Of a stretch of DNA of 64,000 nucleotides, positions 1 through 13,260 are shown piece by piece (positions within the stretch are counted from its first letter, which is position 1; the number at the start of each line of letters is the position of its first letter). The stretch is taken from the NCBI GenBank assembly GCA_024734555.1, contig JANPWX010000640.1, positions 80,198 to 144,197 on the forward strand, given 5' to 3'. This DNA comes from Trochalopteron elliotii. Lineage: Eukaryota; Chordata; Aves; Passeriformes; Leiothrichidae. A program made the translations under genes and the position numbers. The notes beneath the pieces were generated by a model. That model made no database searches and was not told the DNA's origin. It saw only the letters and a list, made by a program, of their open reading frames with translations.

Positions 1-399
1 CTGTTCACTAATCAACCAGCAAAACAGGAAAATAAAAGGGTAATTGTTGCAAGCTTCCTTCCTTATTTTCATTAGGATGGCAAGCTCAACTCAAACTGGA
101 ATCTCACAGGTCTCATCCCACTGGCTTTGATAGGGACAGCATCAAGCTGATTAGTCCTCTAAATGAATCCAGTCATAGCTACAGCATTAAAAATTCAGCA
201 AGTAATATTTATGTCCCTGTTGTAGCTTATTTGGTGGGGAAAAGCCCCACACGATTCCTTTTTAAATTCTTGCTCAACTCTCTGTATTAAAATACACATT
301 GCTAAACCCAATTATCTTTCTTGAGGATGCAGTATTGGTTTATACTGGGGTTGTTTTTTTTGAGCCACTGGTGCAAGTAAATGATGTAAAATGGAAAAT

Positions 400-560
400 C
401 CTTGCTGTCAGAGGACCTGAGCTGTGGATTTGTGATGTGGGATGGACCAGCTGGGGAGGTAAGTTGTCACTTTGTTATATGTTATATTTATTCCATGCAG
501 AGCCCACAGTATTATTTCAGGAAACACTATTGACAAAAGCAGGACAAACTATCCCCAGTT
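400..560 (+). repeat. Left copy of an inverted, diverged repeat pair
   Basis: The segment around 408-456 matches the reverse complement of about 1345-1400 with only a few mismatches over roughly 48 bases. Weaker similarity continues for about 100 bases beyond. Both copies can be read as a peptide resembling RGPELW-C-VGWTSW, which is how the match was noticed. Neither copy sits in a recognisable gene. It is probably an old interspersed element or a local inverted duplication. Confidence 0.5.
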
Positions 561-1239
561 CCTTAGAACATTTTTACAACATTGACACCCCAGCTGTACA
601 AACATGATTGGCCTGATTGGTGTCTGTCTGCAGCTGCTCTTCCAGGATTAGAAGCATCTAGAAAATGTATAATCAGCCCGAGCCTGATGATTTACTGGGT
701 AACACAAAGGGGATCTACCCTGGGCATTAAACAGGCAGAGGAGAGCCTGCTCTTTTCTCTTGGAGCATGTTGGATAAGCAATATAAAATCAGAGCTGTCC
801 TGATCATTCCTAGGGCAATGAAGACATCTGCTGGAAATGGGAATAAACTGCAGTAAGAATGTGCACGACAGAATGAATAAGGAACATTTCTGAGAAGTTT
901 ATATTTACACAGTGCCTAAATTGCTCAGCAAATGCTGCAATATTTTCCATTTGAAAGTATTATTTGAACATATTTGAATAAAGAGCCTGTTCATTCCTGC
1001 TGTTCTTGTTGTCACTGAGAAACATTTCAGTTTCTAAAATCTGCAAGTCTGTATGCAGTCTCTGAATTCCCTTCATCCCTGATGTGTGAGGTCATGCCAC
1101 AGACATACATGGACCATATGTGGCATCATGTGCTGGCACTGAGGTCCAGGTCAGGTTTCCAGCTCTGAATGGATCTAAGTTGTTTGTAGCTGGATGCAGG
1201 AGACCACACAAATCTCTTTCCATCTTTCCATACAAATCT

Positions 1240-1405
1240 TGGTTACAAACAGATTTCGTACAAATCCTGTCGTGACTCCAGGTCCTGTTGAAAGAGCTTC
1301 CCAGAAAACTGTGCAATCCATCAGGGAGTGTGCCCTGCATCTGGCACATGCCCAGCTGGTCCATCCCACAGCACAAAGCCACAGCTCAGGGCCTCTGACT
1401 GCACC
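1240..1405 (-). repeat. Right copy of the inverted repeat pair
   Basis: This is the partner of the segment near 400-560 in opposite orientation, with the strongest match at 1345-1400. The family is not identified. No target-site duplication or terminal motif is visible. Confidence 0.5.
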
Positions 1406-2090
1406 TGCCCGAGGGACAGGCAGGGGATGCTGCACTGGCTGAGGAGAGGGGCAGGGATCCAGGAGTGGGGCAGGAGGGTCACACACAGCCCGAGCACACA
1501 CAGAGTGTTCGTGTCTTTGGCATCCCCCAACTCTGCCAGAGGAATCTCATTTTTCAGGAAGAAAACAAGGCAAGGAGAAGTGGGGATTTTTATCCCTCTT
1601 TTCATGACCAACAGGCACTGTCAGGTAATGTTACAGGATGAATTCCCTCAGTTCTGAGGGATGCTGTGTCCACACTCATAATACCTGCTTATGAAATCTC
1701 CCTAAAATGCAGATGTGTGCACTCTCCCAGATATAAATGCAGCCTCCTTCTTCCTGATTCTTTCAGCTTTTCATTTATACACTCCAGGGTTCTCCCAGAC
1801 ATGTAGGGCAGGGCTTGGAACATCCTGCAATTTCTGGAATGGACTAATCCTACTCCTTAAATACTGCCAGTACCTCAGCCACGGTCTGGCTGCACCTCAG
1901 ACTGTGCAGTGACTGCATTTTATACAGACATTAACAACCTGGATTTGTGCTGGATGACTTGACTGCTATCAGCAAACAAACTACAGAACACAAAAAATAC
2001 ATAAATATCTGTTATACTCATCTGCACGGGTGGGCTCTCTCTTCTGGCTTCAGCACCCACCCCTGCTGGGTTCCAGGTCCCTAAGGACAG

Positions 2091-2172
2091 CAGGGGAGGG
2101 GACAGGGGAGGACAGGGGCAGGGACAGGGACAGCGACAGGGACAGGGACAAGGACAGGGACAGGACAGGAGG
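2091..2172 (+). repeat. (CAGGGA)n-like purine-rich microsatellite
   Basis: About 80 bases consist of imperfect GACAGG/CAGGGA hexamers, with purines on the plus strand apart from regular C residues. It has no coding meaning: the minus-strand reading gives only a PCPCPC-type artefact. Confidence 0.85.
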
Positions 2173-5100
2173 ATGCTGAGCTGACTTGCCATGGCTCTTT
2201 CTGCCCACACTAGAATTCTGCAGGAAAAGGCAATTGAGACTTTAAAAAGTCCTCACAGATTTGTGTTGTGTTCAGTAAAATGCTGGGAGCAGCTTTGAAA
2301 AGACATCCAACAGTAGCAGCATATCTGTGTGTGCTCAAATAGAGCCTGGAGGGTAGGAGAGCTGGATGGGAGGGGAAGTTAAACCCAGGACCTTTCCCAG
2401 TGGCCATCCCCCCGGTGACAATGCTATTTCTGCTGGGACATCCTGGGCCATTAGTGAAAATTCCACCTATGCAGGTCAGTTTTTCTTCTCCACTCTCAGC
2501 ATCCTTGTGTGAGCATTGTCCAGTTGCTGGTGTGTGGTTTTCAATTCCATCCCATCACATGGGCAGGGACAGGCACAAAGCAGGAGGGTAGGGCTTGGTG
2601 CAGGATCTGTCCTCCCTCTTCCCCATCCTTCAGCAAGCCAGAACTAATTCCCACTGCTTGAGTTTGCCTACAGAGACAAGCAGACATCTCCCAAGCAGCA
2701 ACATTTAGGTATTATTTTTCCTTCCTGGCTAGCCAGCTATAAACTCTGTTTATATTTTAAAGAATGGTGGTTTATTTGGGCTACATCCCAAGTTTTCCAA
2801 GCCTGGGGCCTGGCACAGGAGCTGATTATGCCTGTGCATGGGGACAGTGCTGCTCCTAAAACAGTGAAGCAGGGTCAGAGTGCTTGCAGATCCTGTGACT
2901 CAAGTTTTGGTTTGGCAAGGCAGAAAGCCTCAGCCTCTGAGCAGAACCTCCAAGCCCTTGGTGAAATGCAGCCACCAAAGGCAGACATGATCACACACTG
3001 CTGACCAAGTCTGAATTTCCATCCTGATGAGGAAAATCCAACAAACATCTACACACTCAAAATATAATCCCTGAGCAGCACTGTTGGGAAGCTGTTGTGA
3101 ACCTGTGGATGTCCACCTCAGGCTGTCCTGGAGAGTTTCACAGTGCCTAAACCAAGGCTCTGTCCAAATCAGTTTGTCTGGCACACATAAGTATGAGCAG
3201 AACCTGGTGAGATCATGTTAATGTGAGGCTGGAAAACCTCATATTAGGGCAGCTATAATGATCAAACCCAAAATATTTAAAAGGAGAAATTAAATGCTCA
3301 GGATGTGTTCAGATCATTTCCAGGAAGGTAAAAAGGCAGCACACATTAGAGGAGAAAAAATAGCATAACAGGTAATTTGTGTTTACAAAAGAGAAAGAGA
3401 TACATTCTCACACACATCCTGAGGGCTAAAGGAGCTGAGCTGTTGCCAGGAATTTCCAACATGGAAACTTTGCCAAGTCCACAGGAGTAACATTTTAAAA
3501 GATCTCATTCAACTCTTCTATTTGCACCTGGACTACAAAGAAACTGATTTAAATTTTCTGCTAGACTTCCTTATCTTTAGAGATGCCAGAGTCAGCTGAT
3601 GTGTAAAAGGTCCCTTTTTTGAGAGGGATTTTGATTTGCTCTCTGTGCACAATTCACATATCCAGCAAAACATTTATCTCTAAATAAGCACCTATTTCTT
3701 TGGGGTCCTTCCTGACTAAAAAACTAAGCAATGACAGGCAGAAAAACACTGTGCACCTTCTTATCTTTGCAGCTAAAGGCCTGAAGTAAAAACAATTTGG
3801 CAACTCTGTCATTGCTTTGAGACACCTGAACACCATAAGACAGGACCTGTGTCAGTGCAGAGTGCATTGGACAGGAGACCAAAAGAAGAAGCTCAGTGGC
3901 TTTTCTCACCTTGCTTTGTGTAGATTTGGTGAATCTCTTCTGTATCCTGAGTCCCTCTGGCTTGGATTAGCTGTGTTTTCTCTGGTTTACAACCTATAAT
4001 CCATATCCAGTGCCATTGTAAGAGAATGACAGGAATGCAGGAGAGGTGATTCGGCCACATAGACAAGATGATGCCATTTGTCATAAAGATGTGTGATGGA
4101 TGTAAGACAAGCCTTTCTGTTGCATTTTGCAAATCATTTCCCCTCCTCTCTGCTTCTGAGACCCAGCTGTGAGATGCTTTGTGACAAAGACCCCAAAATA
4201 AGAGATACAAAAAGCATTTATTCCAGAAGCTCAAAATACTGCCCTGATTCATCTTTTCCATTCACATCCACTATTATATCTCAACTTTTTTTAAATTTTT
4301 TTTAAGCTTGTATTTACAGCATGGAAATTGAAAAGCACTGGACCTGTAGGTGATAATAGCTCAGTTTGGACCTGGAAAATACCACACTGAGAAGCAGATT
4401 TATTGATCAGTTAGTAACAGTCCACAGTCCCAAAGTGAGGCATGTGCTTGAGTGAGCACAATCACATGTCTAAAGAAGACATGAATGTCCTCATTTCAAA
4501 CCTCACTGACACTCAGTGCAGATCACTGGTGGGCAGCCTGGTTCTGCAATAAACCTGGAACCACCTTTAATTCTGTCAGACAGAGCAGATCACTTGTACA
4601 CAGCAAATTTCCTTTCAAACACCAAATCAGCCAGACAGGAAAAAACTCGAACCCATGGCAAAACCCCAAAATATCATTAATAAGTTTCACAAAACCTCAC
4701 ATGCCATAAGGCTAGCCCTTCTCTTTTCTAAACACAGTTTGTTTGTACAAATTTCCTCAAAATAACTTTGGTGTTGGGATGTCAGCCATGGTCCTGCCTC
4801 ATGTCTCTTAGGACTGAGATCAAATCCTTAAGAAAGACTTTGCAAGACTTTTCAAGGCCAAAGAAACCAAGCATGCAGTAATTTTCCAAGCATGACATAA
4901 TCTTTGACTAGAAGAGTTTGTAAAATTTACTACATTAAATTGAAACAAATAAAAATCAACCAGTGGGTCCCATTTACCCAAGACAGACATAAAAACTGAT
5001 GTATTGGAGGTCATAAGCCTTTTACTAACCTTTGAGTAAAACCTTTTACTAACCTTTCTGTTATCTACTTTTATTGACCATCCTGGCTCTTCAGATTGCC

Positions 5101-7870
5101 TCACTTGCAATTCCTGAGCCTGACAACAGCTCTGATCAGTTTTCATTTTCTCTTTATACTCTCAGTAGAATGGGCAAATAATTACTCATCTACTCACCAA
5201 ATAAATGTCTTTATTTTCCTAAAGCTGAGCTGACTTTTCTAGAGCTGAAATGCTGCAAGAAGAACAGAATTTGCTCTGATTCCAGGAGCAGATACATCCC
5301 ATCCATTTCCCACCTGGTCAAACATCCTACAGCACAGTTAGCTCTGGAGCACAAGGGGACTGACTGTAGGTCTCAGTAAAACACAGACAATCTACTGGCA
5401 ACGTGTGAGCAGTTCACTTCCCAACAGACTGAAGCACTAAATCTTTTTAAAGCTATTTTTTACATGTGCTGTTGTACATCTGCAGCCAGACCTATTTCAG
5501 GAGCTCAGCATCCAGTCTTCATCTCACACTGGCTTCTCATACTCTGTGCCCCATTGCATGTTCTTTCCATAAACCCAGGGATGGCTGAGAATGGAGAGGA
5601 AAAAACTGCTGTATGAAGACTTTTCCTGAGCCAGTTTACAGGAGCACATAAAGGTAGAACTGTCTCTGAAGGAAGCAGAGTTTTTACCTTGAAGAGTCTC
5701 TGTGGAGAAACTGAAAAAAGCCCTTTACCAAAGGATGTTTATGCTCTGAATGGTCTGGTTGTCTGAAAGCAAATGGAATGAGGTGGGGAGATGGGAGCCA
5801 AAACCCCAGGTGCCACTGCAGCACAGCAACTCTGGCTTTTGCAAGATGTTTCTTATCAGACAGAGCACCTCAAGGGTGCCTCAAAGTGAGCTAAGCACTT
5901 CAAGAGAAACCACAATTCTGTCTGTATGCACAAGTTCTACTGTAGTGGTATAAATAAAAAAAAAACCCACAATCCCATCCTAGTTTGGATGCAGCTCTAA
6001 AGCAATGAGAATATTTATATCAATATAGTATATTCTGATAAGGAAAGCGGAATCATTTCTTTCAGGAAAGATGACTTCTATCAGTGTAAAATCATGTCCA
6101 CTCCCTGGGCTATATTATATTACAGTAACTATGCCAGCAAAAGAAAAAATCCACCTCTAAATGACATTATAGAGCTGATTTCAAGCCCATGCACAGCCCA
6201 GGTACTCACTTCAGGGATTCTCCTGTGTGTCTCCATTTCCTGCCTCCTCACAGGAGCACTGCCAGGTTACATCTTCCCAGCAGCATATTTTGACTGTTCT
6301 CTGGCTCTCCTGCCCACACACCATACCCAAGAAGTTAAACCTGCTTCCCCAGTTACTATAGGTTAGTCATAAATGTGGAAGCTGTTTCTTGACTACTCCA
6401 GAGAAATTCTAGCCCCTATATGCTTGTGGTCTATCCCAGCAGCTGCAAGGGCAGCTTTGTGATTCACTTTTTAGGAGTGAAGTCCAGCTGAGCTACTTGC
6501 AGACTGGCAAAATGCTCAGAGAAAATACTGGATGAGGGGGATTAAGCTTTCAAAACAGAATTTCAGCTCTGTTCTTGAAAGGACATTACACATCATACTC
6601 CAAAAAGCAGTTTTTTCACTCAGGCTCTTGGCCAAGAACTGTCAGAATATCAAATCCATGTTTTCTTTATCTGTTCCTAGTGACTTGTGTGCTGCCCCAG
6701 CAGAGTACAAATCCTTCTCTGTCAGACTCAGTTCACAGGAAGAAAAGGAGCCTGTGTTAGCAAGCTCAAGTTCCTTGGGGCAGGAACAAATCCATTCTGG
6801 TACTGAGACCTTGAACACACAAACCAAAGGCCTGTTGACCCAGCCACTGCTCCAGCCTCTCCCAAAGCCCATGGGACAGTAAAGCTCCACATGAAACAGC
6901 TCCAGGGGTTTGCAGCTCCCTTAGCAAGGCAACCTGAAATGAGCAGAGTTTAATTTGTCAGGTTGAAAGCTGCAGTGGTTCAGGATCAGCTTCATGTGCA
7001 GTTCCACAAGATCTGAGAAGGCACCAAGTGAAAAACTAACTGGAGGCAGTTATTGATTCAGCCATCTGCCCTTAATTAGCTTATATTGATGCCCCAATAC
7101 CATTGGGATAAAGTATGGATCAAGCCTGAACTTAGGGCTTGTTCTAAAGGACGGATTAAATTTTGAACTAAACCCTTGCAAAGCTCCTTATTTTCCTCTC
7201 TGCCAGTTCACATTTCAGTTCTGGTGTCCTAGTTGGAATGCCAGCCCTTTCCAGATTTACCATGGGCTGGAATTTGCAGCTGTGTGAGATGTTTTGGGCA
7301 GTTCTGGGTGGGTGGGACCCACAACGGCCATCTCTGGTGTGCTATGCTTCAAAACAGCTCTGAGGACTGAGCATTGTTGATCCAGAAGTTTCCCTACACC
7401 ATGTATGTTAGTACTTCAATATTTTGGAGCAGGACCACTGGAACTGAGTTTGATCATATCAGGATGGATTTATGGAAAGTTTCTTGGCTAGTGGTTAAGT
7501 ATGTTTGCTAGTTACAGACTATGAGAATACAGGGAGTTGTTTCAAGGTGTCCAAGACAGACAGGGCAGGTGTGGTTTGCACTGGAAGTACTGAGGTGCCT
7601 TAGTGGGGGTTGGAAAAAGCCAGTAAGAAATCATGCAGTACACCACCATGTTCCTAAATCCCAGCTTTCTTTTAATAATGTAGTAAGTCCCTTGACCTTA
7701 CGGTCCTGATTAAAAAAAATAAAAGTCAGCAATGTGAGCAGCAGGTAATCAAGGCAGAGATGGCCAAGGGATGTCAGGAAGAACAACTCTGAGGAACATG
7801 AACTGCACCAGCCAGTACCCAGAAACGGCTTTGGTGTCCACATTTTAATAAAACCCTCTTTCAATGGGAG

Positions 7871-7912
7871 AAAAAGAAAAGGAAAAAAAAAAAAAAAAAG
7901 AAAAAGAAAAAG
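7871..7912 (+). repeat. A-rich simple repeat
   Basis: A run of A with scattered G (AAAAG/AAAAAG units) of about 40 bases. It may be the tail of a decayed retroposon, but no recognisable body precedes it. Confidence 0.7.
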
Positions 7913-8146
7913 TGTGACAGATGGGAATATTTTTGTGACAATTTCATTTGTTCACCAAAATCAGGGAGAAGTTCTACTTCATATAGCAATCCCAGTTAAA
8001 GGCAGCCCCACAGAAGTCCACAGAGCCCAAGGGCAAATGAAAGAGATTCAAAGTCAGAGAGCTCTCCAGACTCCAGGGAGACACTGTCCTTCTTCAAGCA
8101 CGTTGTGTTTTACTTTTCCTCTGACCCTACACTTCAGTTCCCAGTT

Positions 8147-8170
8147 CAAAGGTTCCCCTGGGAACCTTTG
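8147..8170. repeat. Perfect 11-bp palindrome with 2-bp centre
   Basis: The arm CAAAGGTTCCC at 8147-8157 is followed by CT and its exact reverse complement at 8160-8170. It lies about 560 bp upstream of the CLEC3A TATA box. It may be chance or a dimeric factor site; nothing else supports a function. Confidence 0.6.
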
Positions 8171-8727
8171 GGAGAGTATTGCTACCTTTTGCTCCTCTGG
8201 CTAAACCCTGCTGATTGCTGTTCTCAACCAGAAATGCAGTCATACCTATCAGGCTTTTATTAACTCTTCATAAACCAATAAATGCACTCCTCACATAATG
8301 TGATTTTAAAATATTTATCCTCTGTGTGGGTTTGTAGCCACAGTGTTTGCATTTATTGAGGGAGCAGCATGCTGGTTTTGCTTCAGTGGAAGGTGATGGC
8401 CACTGTCATGACTTAACCAGCCTGGGGCAGAGCCATGCTGGGCAAGCCTCTGACACTTGTGGAAATGCTCTGGCTGCCCCTCCTCGAGGCTGGCAGGGCA
8501 CACACACCCCTCTGGTTTTCCATAGGTTTTGGCTGTGCTGCTCACACAGGAGATGCAGTGCTCACGGGTGAGGCAATCGGGGCAGTGTTCAGGGCTGGGA
8601 CAGCTGAGCTCAGAATGGAAACTGCACTTTCAGATGTGAGAACAAGGGGGTGTCTCATGCCACAGCCAGCTCAAGCCCTGAACACATTTCGTAAGCAGGG
8701 AGCCCAGCCAAGGCTGCCAGCACACCC

Positions 8728-8734
8728 TATAAAG
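8728..8734 (+). promoter_or_regulatory. CLEC3A: TATA box of CLEC3A
   Basis: TATAAAG lies 102 bp upstream of the start codon, which would place the start of transcription near 8758 and give a short leader of about 75-80 nt. The immediate surroundings are moderately GC-rich. A SOX-like AACAAGG at 8641-8647 is a possible cartilage-factor site; that last point is inference only. Confidence 0.6.
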
Positions 8735-8835
8735 CTGACCCCAGGCAGTGCCCGCTGAGATGGGTCTGGGTGACCTCTCTCAGAGCTGCTGAAGGGAATC
8801 TCTTCAAGCTCCTTCTTAAGGTCTTTCAGAGAGAC

Positions 8836-8950
8836 ATGGCACAAACTGGACTGAGGATTTTTCTACTCATAAGCTTACTACTGCTGGATCAGACCCTCAG
8901 CCAGGCTTCCAAATTGAAAGCCAGGAAGCACAGCAAACGTAGAGTGAAAG
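8836..8950 (+). CDS. CLEC3A: CLEC3A coding exon 1 (signal peptide and basic region)
   Basis: Runs from the ATG to a GTACTG donor and ends in phase 1. It encodes the signal peptide and the first part of the lysine/arginine-rich segment. Confidence 0.95.
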
Positions 8951-11900
8951 GTACTGGGTCTGAACTGGGAGGAGGGATAGAAGCTTATAGACTATGCAAA
9001 TGTACTGTGTACTTTAAATGGCATTGCATGAACCAGAAACTAACATTACACAAATGTTTATTTGTAAAGGACACTTCAGTCTATATCATATCTGTCTTTT
9101 AAATATTTTTATGTGAGTTAGCAAAGCCACAAATAAGGTGCCAGAATGAATTATGGAAATAGAGCTGTATAACAGCTGCAAATATATTGCTCTGTTCTGG
9201 CTGTTCACCTCTGTCAACATTATTTAGAACTCACAGGTACAGCTGAGAGAGGACTCTGGCTGATCATTCTTAGTTATGCAGCTACATTGACTAAGATCAG
9301 AAAAATGGAAATTCCTGTATATGGGGGAAACAAGCAGAAGTATTCAGGCTCCAAGGATTATTGTTCAGATTTTTGCACCATTTTTTGTACAAATTTCTGT
9401 TAAAATTTCCTAAATTTAACATAATGCCTATCTACTCTTTGTGGAATATTATTTCACTTGTATGAAAAGTCCTGTGAAATGGCAAGTCAAACTAATTAGC
9501 AGGTCAACATCAATGAATTAGCAGGAGAAGATAAAGCATCAGTTCCCATAGCAAAGCTTACAGAGTAAATACAAAACCACAGGATGTTGTTTAGATATCT
9601 CCGTGTATTTAATTTAAAGACTTATTTCTAATAAAAGCAGGTATGATGATGGTTCACTCATGGTAAATATTTGAACTCCTAGTTAATTACAAAACTGTGG
9701 CTTTGATAAAGCCATTGTACAAGAACATTGAGCTGCTCTGGAGCCACACAGTTTTAGATGCTTCCCTCTCCTTTGGGATCTCTAGGGTTTTAAGCTTAGG
9801 GGTCCTAAGGACAGGCTGCTCATACATTTTTTGTGCCAGCACAGAGTAGCACTGATTGGAGACAGAGAATTCTGCCTTGGGGAAACAGGGAGCACTGAAA
9901 GACATTATAATGATTTGAAAAAAAAAATGGAAAAGAGGACACCAAAATGGAGTTATGTGCAAGTTAGTTTCTTTAATTGTTCCATCGTATTCTTGGTGCT
10001 TTTTTAAGTGGTACAAAATGCTGATTCAGAGTGATTTTGTTTGACTCAAGTCCCCAGGCCCTCTCTGTACTGAGGGACAGAGGAAGGCTAATCCTGGGAA
10101 GTAGAGATTGCAGCTCAGCAAGCACATCTGCAACGTTCAGACTGTCAGGTTGGGTTTTATTTGTTGTTCCTCCCTCTGCTAAAACAAGAGCTGTGTGAAA
10201 CTTTCATGCTCACAGAAGTAACATTTCTTTGATGAAACACAACTTGTGTCCTGCTATTTTTTCTATGTCATCTCCATACACCAGAGTGTACAGGTTCGAA
10301 AGAAAAAGGGACATTTTCTGTAAATTAGATACCAGCTCACTAAATAATGATTAGCTACAACAATCCATGATTTTCAAACAGTTTTTAGGACAACATCCAT
10401 GATCAAATATGAGAAGGAAAGGTAAAGATGGGTTCCTCGTGTATTTTATAGGAATCCTAGAGGAATATTTTCATCAAGGACAAATCTTTTAAAAGAATGA
10501 AAATGCATCTCAGCAATGCAGCAACCCGTGATATTTTGAAACAGCTTTTAACATTTTTTTAAAATTGTGTGCGTATCTGTTAATTTCTGTATATTCTTTT
10601 TGTGCAAGAAAAAGATGACCTGAAGACCCAGATTGACAAATTGTGGCGAGAAGTAAATGCTCTGAAGGAAATACAAGCACTCCAGACAGGTAAAGCAGCT
10701 TATGCTGGTCAGTGGCTTCCAAAAATCCTCACTGCCTCTCTTCTTCACTCCCATCCCTCTCTTTAATGGGATTTTCTGACTGAGTACAACTCCATCAAAG
10801 CATGGTGTGCCACAATTTTACCAGACAGACAAGTGTTGAAGGAAGAATTCAAGTGAAATCAGGTCTCAACTAATGGGGAATGAGTGGTGATTCTTCACTG
10901 AGAGCAAGAAGTGCTTTTGTCTTTGCTATGCACAACTTCAAGCTCTGAGTTTTGTATCATCAAAGGCAGCACAGTGAGTGTTCCTGGGTCTGAGAGTTTT
11001 GGTGGTCAGCGAGTTAAGTGCCTAGCTTTGATATGAACATATATTCAAATGTGAATGTTGCCATAAAACTTCAAAGTTATATCCACTGTGAGTTCAGAAA
11101 TATTCTGGACCAACGTGCAGAGTCCTTTAAGTATTTAAATAACCAGACGGAAATTTCCAAACAAAATAAGAAGGGTAAACACACATGCACCTACTAGACA
11201 GTTGTGCTTTTTCACAGCTGTTGACACAAAACCTGGCATTTAAACATGTATGAGAGGACATTACAGAGGAAATTACATCATTCTCATGAAACAGAATATA
11301 TTTTCCTTAGGGATGGTAATATCTGGGTTGTTCAGTTTTATGTCTTGGGTTACATTGAGGTTTTTGGGCTTTAAAAAATATTTTTTTTTCAAATGTCTTA
11401 TAAGAAGGTTTTAGAAGTTTCTTAAAAGAGGGAGCCTGTGCTAGACAAGTAATGCTTGTTTAAAAGTAATTCTTGTGTTGCTTCCAGAAGAAACTTGGGA
11501 GGAAGCATGCAGTGGCTTAGAAATGAAACCAGAACTGGGAGCCTTTCTCTCCTCAAAATTTATTTTGAGCTTTATTCTAAATTTATAACCCACATTGAGC
11601 AACTGGAATCCAAATCTGGCAAAAAGAAACCTATCACCCCCCTAGCTCTAGCTGTCTTTGTTAATGTCCTTGTAACAACTGAAAAAAGGAGCTCCATTTT
11701 TAGCTTATGGACATTTCCAAGACACACCTTAAAAATCTGGGTCCTACATGGACTGGAGCACTGGCAGGTAAGTCTGACCTTACCCTGAATTTCAGGCCCA
11801 CTCTGTGGAGTCAAGAGCCTTTCACTTGCTGAAGGATTTGTCTGCTCAAGTTTCAACATGCTTTTGGAAAATTATCATTTGGAGAACCATTACTGAAAGC

Positions 11901-12339
11901 TGAGGCCCACACTTGTACTGAAGGTGCAAACTCCTGTCTGTTCACAGTGTGTCTTCGTGGGACCAAGGCCCACAAGAAGTGCTACCTCATGTCAGAGGGC
12001 ACCAAACATTTCCATGAAGCCAATGAAGACTGCATAACCAAGGGGGGGACATTGGCCATCCCGAGGAATAACGAGGAAACAAACATCCTTCGAGATTATG
12101 GCAAGAAAAGCGTGCCTGGGGTGTCTGAGTTCTGGCTGGGTGTCACTGACATGGTCAATGAAGGGAGGTTTGTTGATGTCAATGGCATGGCTCTGCACTA
12201 CTTCAACTGGGACCGTGCCCAGCCCAACGGGGGCAAGCGTGAGAACTGTGTCTTCTTGTCTCAGTCATCCCAGGGCAAGTGGGTGGATGAAGTCTGCCGC
12301 ACGGCCAAGAGATACGTTTGTGAATTCCTGATCCCGTAA
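8836..12339 (+). CDS. CLEC3A: CLEC3A, C-type lectin domain family 3 member A (3 coding exons)
   Basis: Coding exons are 8836-8950, 10609-10689 and 11948-12339. Phases agree (1, 1) and the sum is 588 nt, or 195 aa, close to the human protein of about 197 aa. The order is a signal peptide (about residues 1-22, hydrophobic LLISLLLL), a very basic stretch with KARKHSKRRVK, a short helical neck encoded by exon 2 (LKTQIDKLW, VNALKEIQALQT), then a C-type lectin-like domain from about residue 65 to the end. The domain has the WLG core, paired cysteines, QPNGGKRENC and a terminal CEF. The family is a tetranectin-like secreted protein of cartilage matrix; the basic segment is thought to bind heparin or matrix. 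The start was chosen because the signal peptide begins there, just after the TATA box. The reading frame is intact. Confidence 0.97.
10609..10689 (+). CDS. CLEC3A: CLEC3A coding exon 2 (neck helix)
   Basis: 81 bp between a TGCAAG acceptor and a GTAAAG donor. It encodes the short amphipathic neck that in this family forms a trimeric coiled coil. Phase 1 on both sides. Confidence 0.95.
11948..12339 (+). CDS. CLEC3A: CLEC3A coding exon 3 (C-type lectin domain)
   Basis: Opens after a TTCACAG acceptor and ends at TAA. The whole lectin domain lies in this exon, as in tetranectin-type genes. QPN stands where sugar-binding members carry EPN or QPD, so canonical calcium-dependent sugar binding is uncertain; that is inference from the motif. 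Confidence 0.97.
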
Positions 12340-13254
12340 TTACCTACACAAAAGACCATGGCCATGTTTCTGGTTAGCAACACACACTTTTGCTTAGTAA
12401 CCCCTTCCACTTAGAGAGTGGCGAGTTAAAACTATCCCTCTCCTGCCTTGACCTCACTCTTTCCTGAAACACAAGTTTTCTCTGTTAATTTATTTTCTCT
12501 TCATATGCTCAAAACATTTAATGAGTACTCTCATTATGTACAGAGATATATATTATGTTCTGGCCTACACTGTATCATATTTTGGCATAATATTTCAGCC
12601 TGATGTTTGGGTTGCTGGATTTACCTCCTATATCTGTACTTTAATTAGAAAATACTGCTGCATGGTAGCCCTTACCAATACGAGCAGTAGGGATCCTCTC
12701 TGTTCTAAAGTTTAAGAGCGACTTCAGAATTATGTGAACTCCTGTGAAAAACAACCATCATCCTTTACAGAGTTTAACTGGAATAATCTGTGGCCAAGAG
12801 TTTTACCTATGGGTTAAGAATGCTGAATGAAACAGAAAAATCTGATGTTAATTATTTAACTACATGCAGTTCACAGGGATACACTGCTAGAAAAAGGGGG
12901 AGTAGCTGTTTTAAAACATCAGTTAGTCTAGACATGTTTGCCTTTAAATGTCTCAATTATGGTTAAATATTAGATGTCATTTGGAACATTCTTACAGAAG
13001 AAACCAGCCTGGGACTAGATCACACTCTGCTGTGTGAAGCCTTGCTAAGCCTGGTCTCCTGCAGGCTCAGACAGGCTCTGCCATCCACAGAGAGCTCCTG
13101 AAAGCTCCAGGAGGGAGACAGGAGCTCCTTTCTGGCACAGCATTCCCACTCACCCACCTCTCCCACGGGAAGGGCAGCACACCCCAGGGGCACAGGAGAG
13201 TGGGGCCAGACCACATGCGAATGTTCCAATTTAACACCTGACATCTGAAAATGA

Positions 13255-13260
13255 AATAAA
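13255..13260 (+). promoter_or_regulatory. CLEC3A: Candidate polyadenylation signal of CLEC3A
   Basis: AATAAA about 915 nt after the stop codon. A second AATAAA lies at 13426-13431. Which one is used cannot be told from sequence. Confidence 0.4.

Larger units (their letters stand above)
1..8640. other. Intergenic region upstream of CLEC3A
   Basis: I see no exon chain, no conserved protein family and no RNA gene in this stretch. Open frames here are short and lack codon structure or flanking splice sites that link up. It holds ordinary AT-rich avian intergenic DNA with a purine-rich microsatellite near 2.1 kb, an A-rich tract at 7.87-7.91 kb, a short perfect palindrome at 8147-8170 and an inverted pair of related segments near 0.4 and 1.35 kb. 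Distal enhancers for CLEC3A could lie here but cannot be recognised by eye. Confidence 0.6.

Noticed and set aside
1920..2210. 96-aa minus-strand frame with a CPCPCP stretch
   Set aside because: It is a translation of the CAGGGA microsatellite.
9687..10016. 109-aa minus-strand frame inside CLEC3A intron 1
   Set aside because: Antisense in an intron, no domain and no splice or promoter signals.
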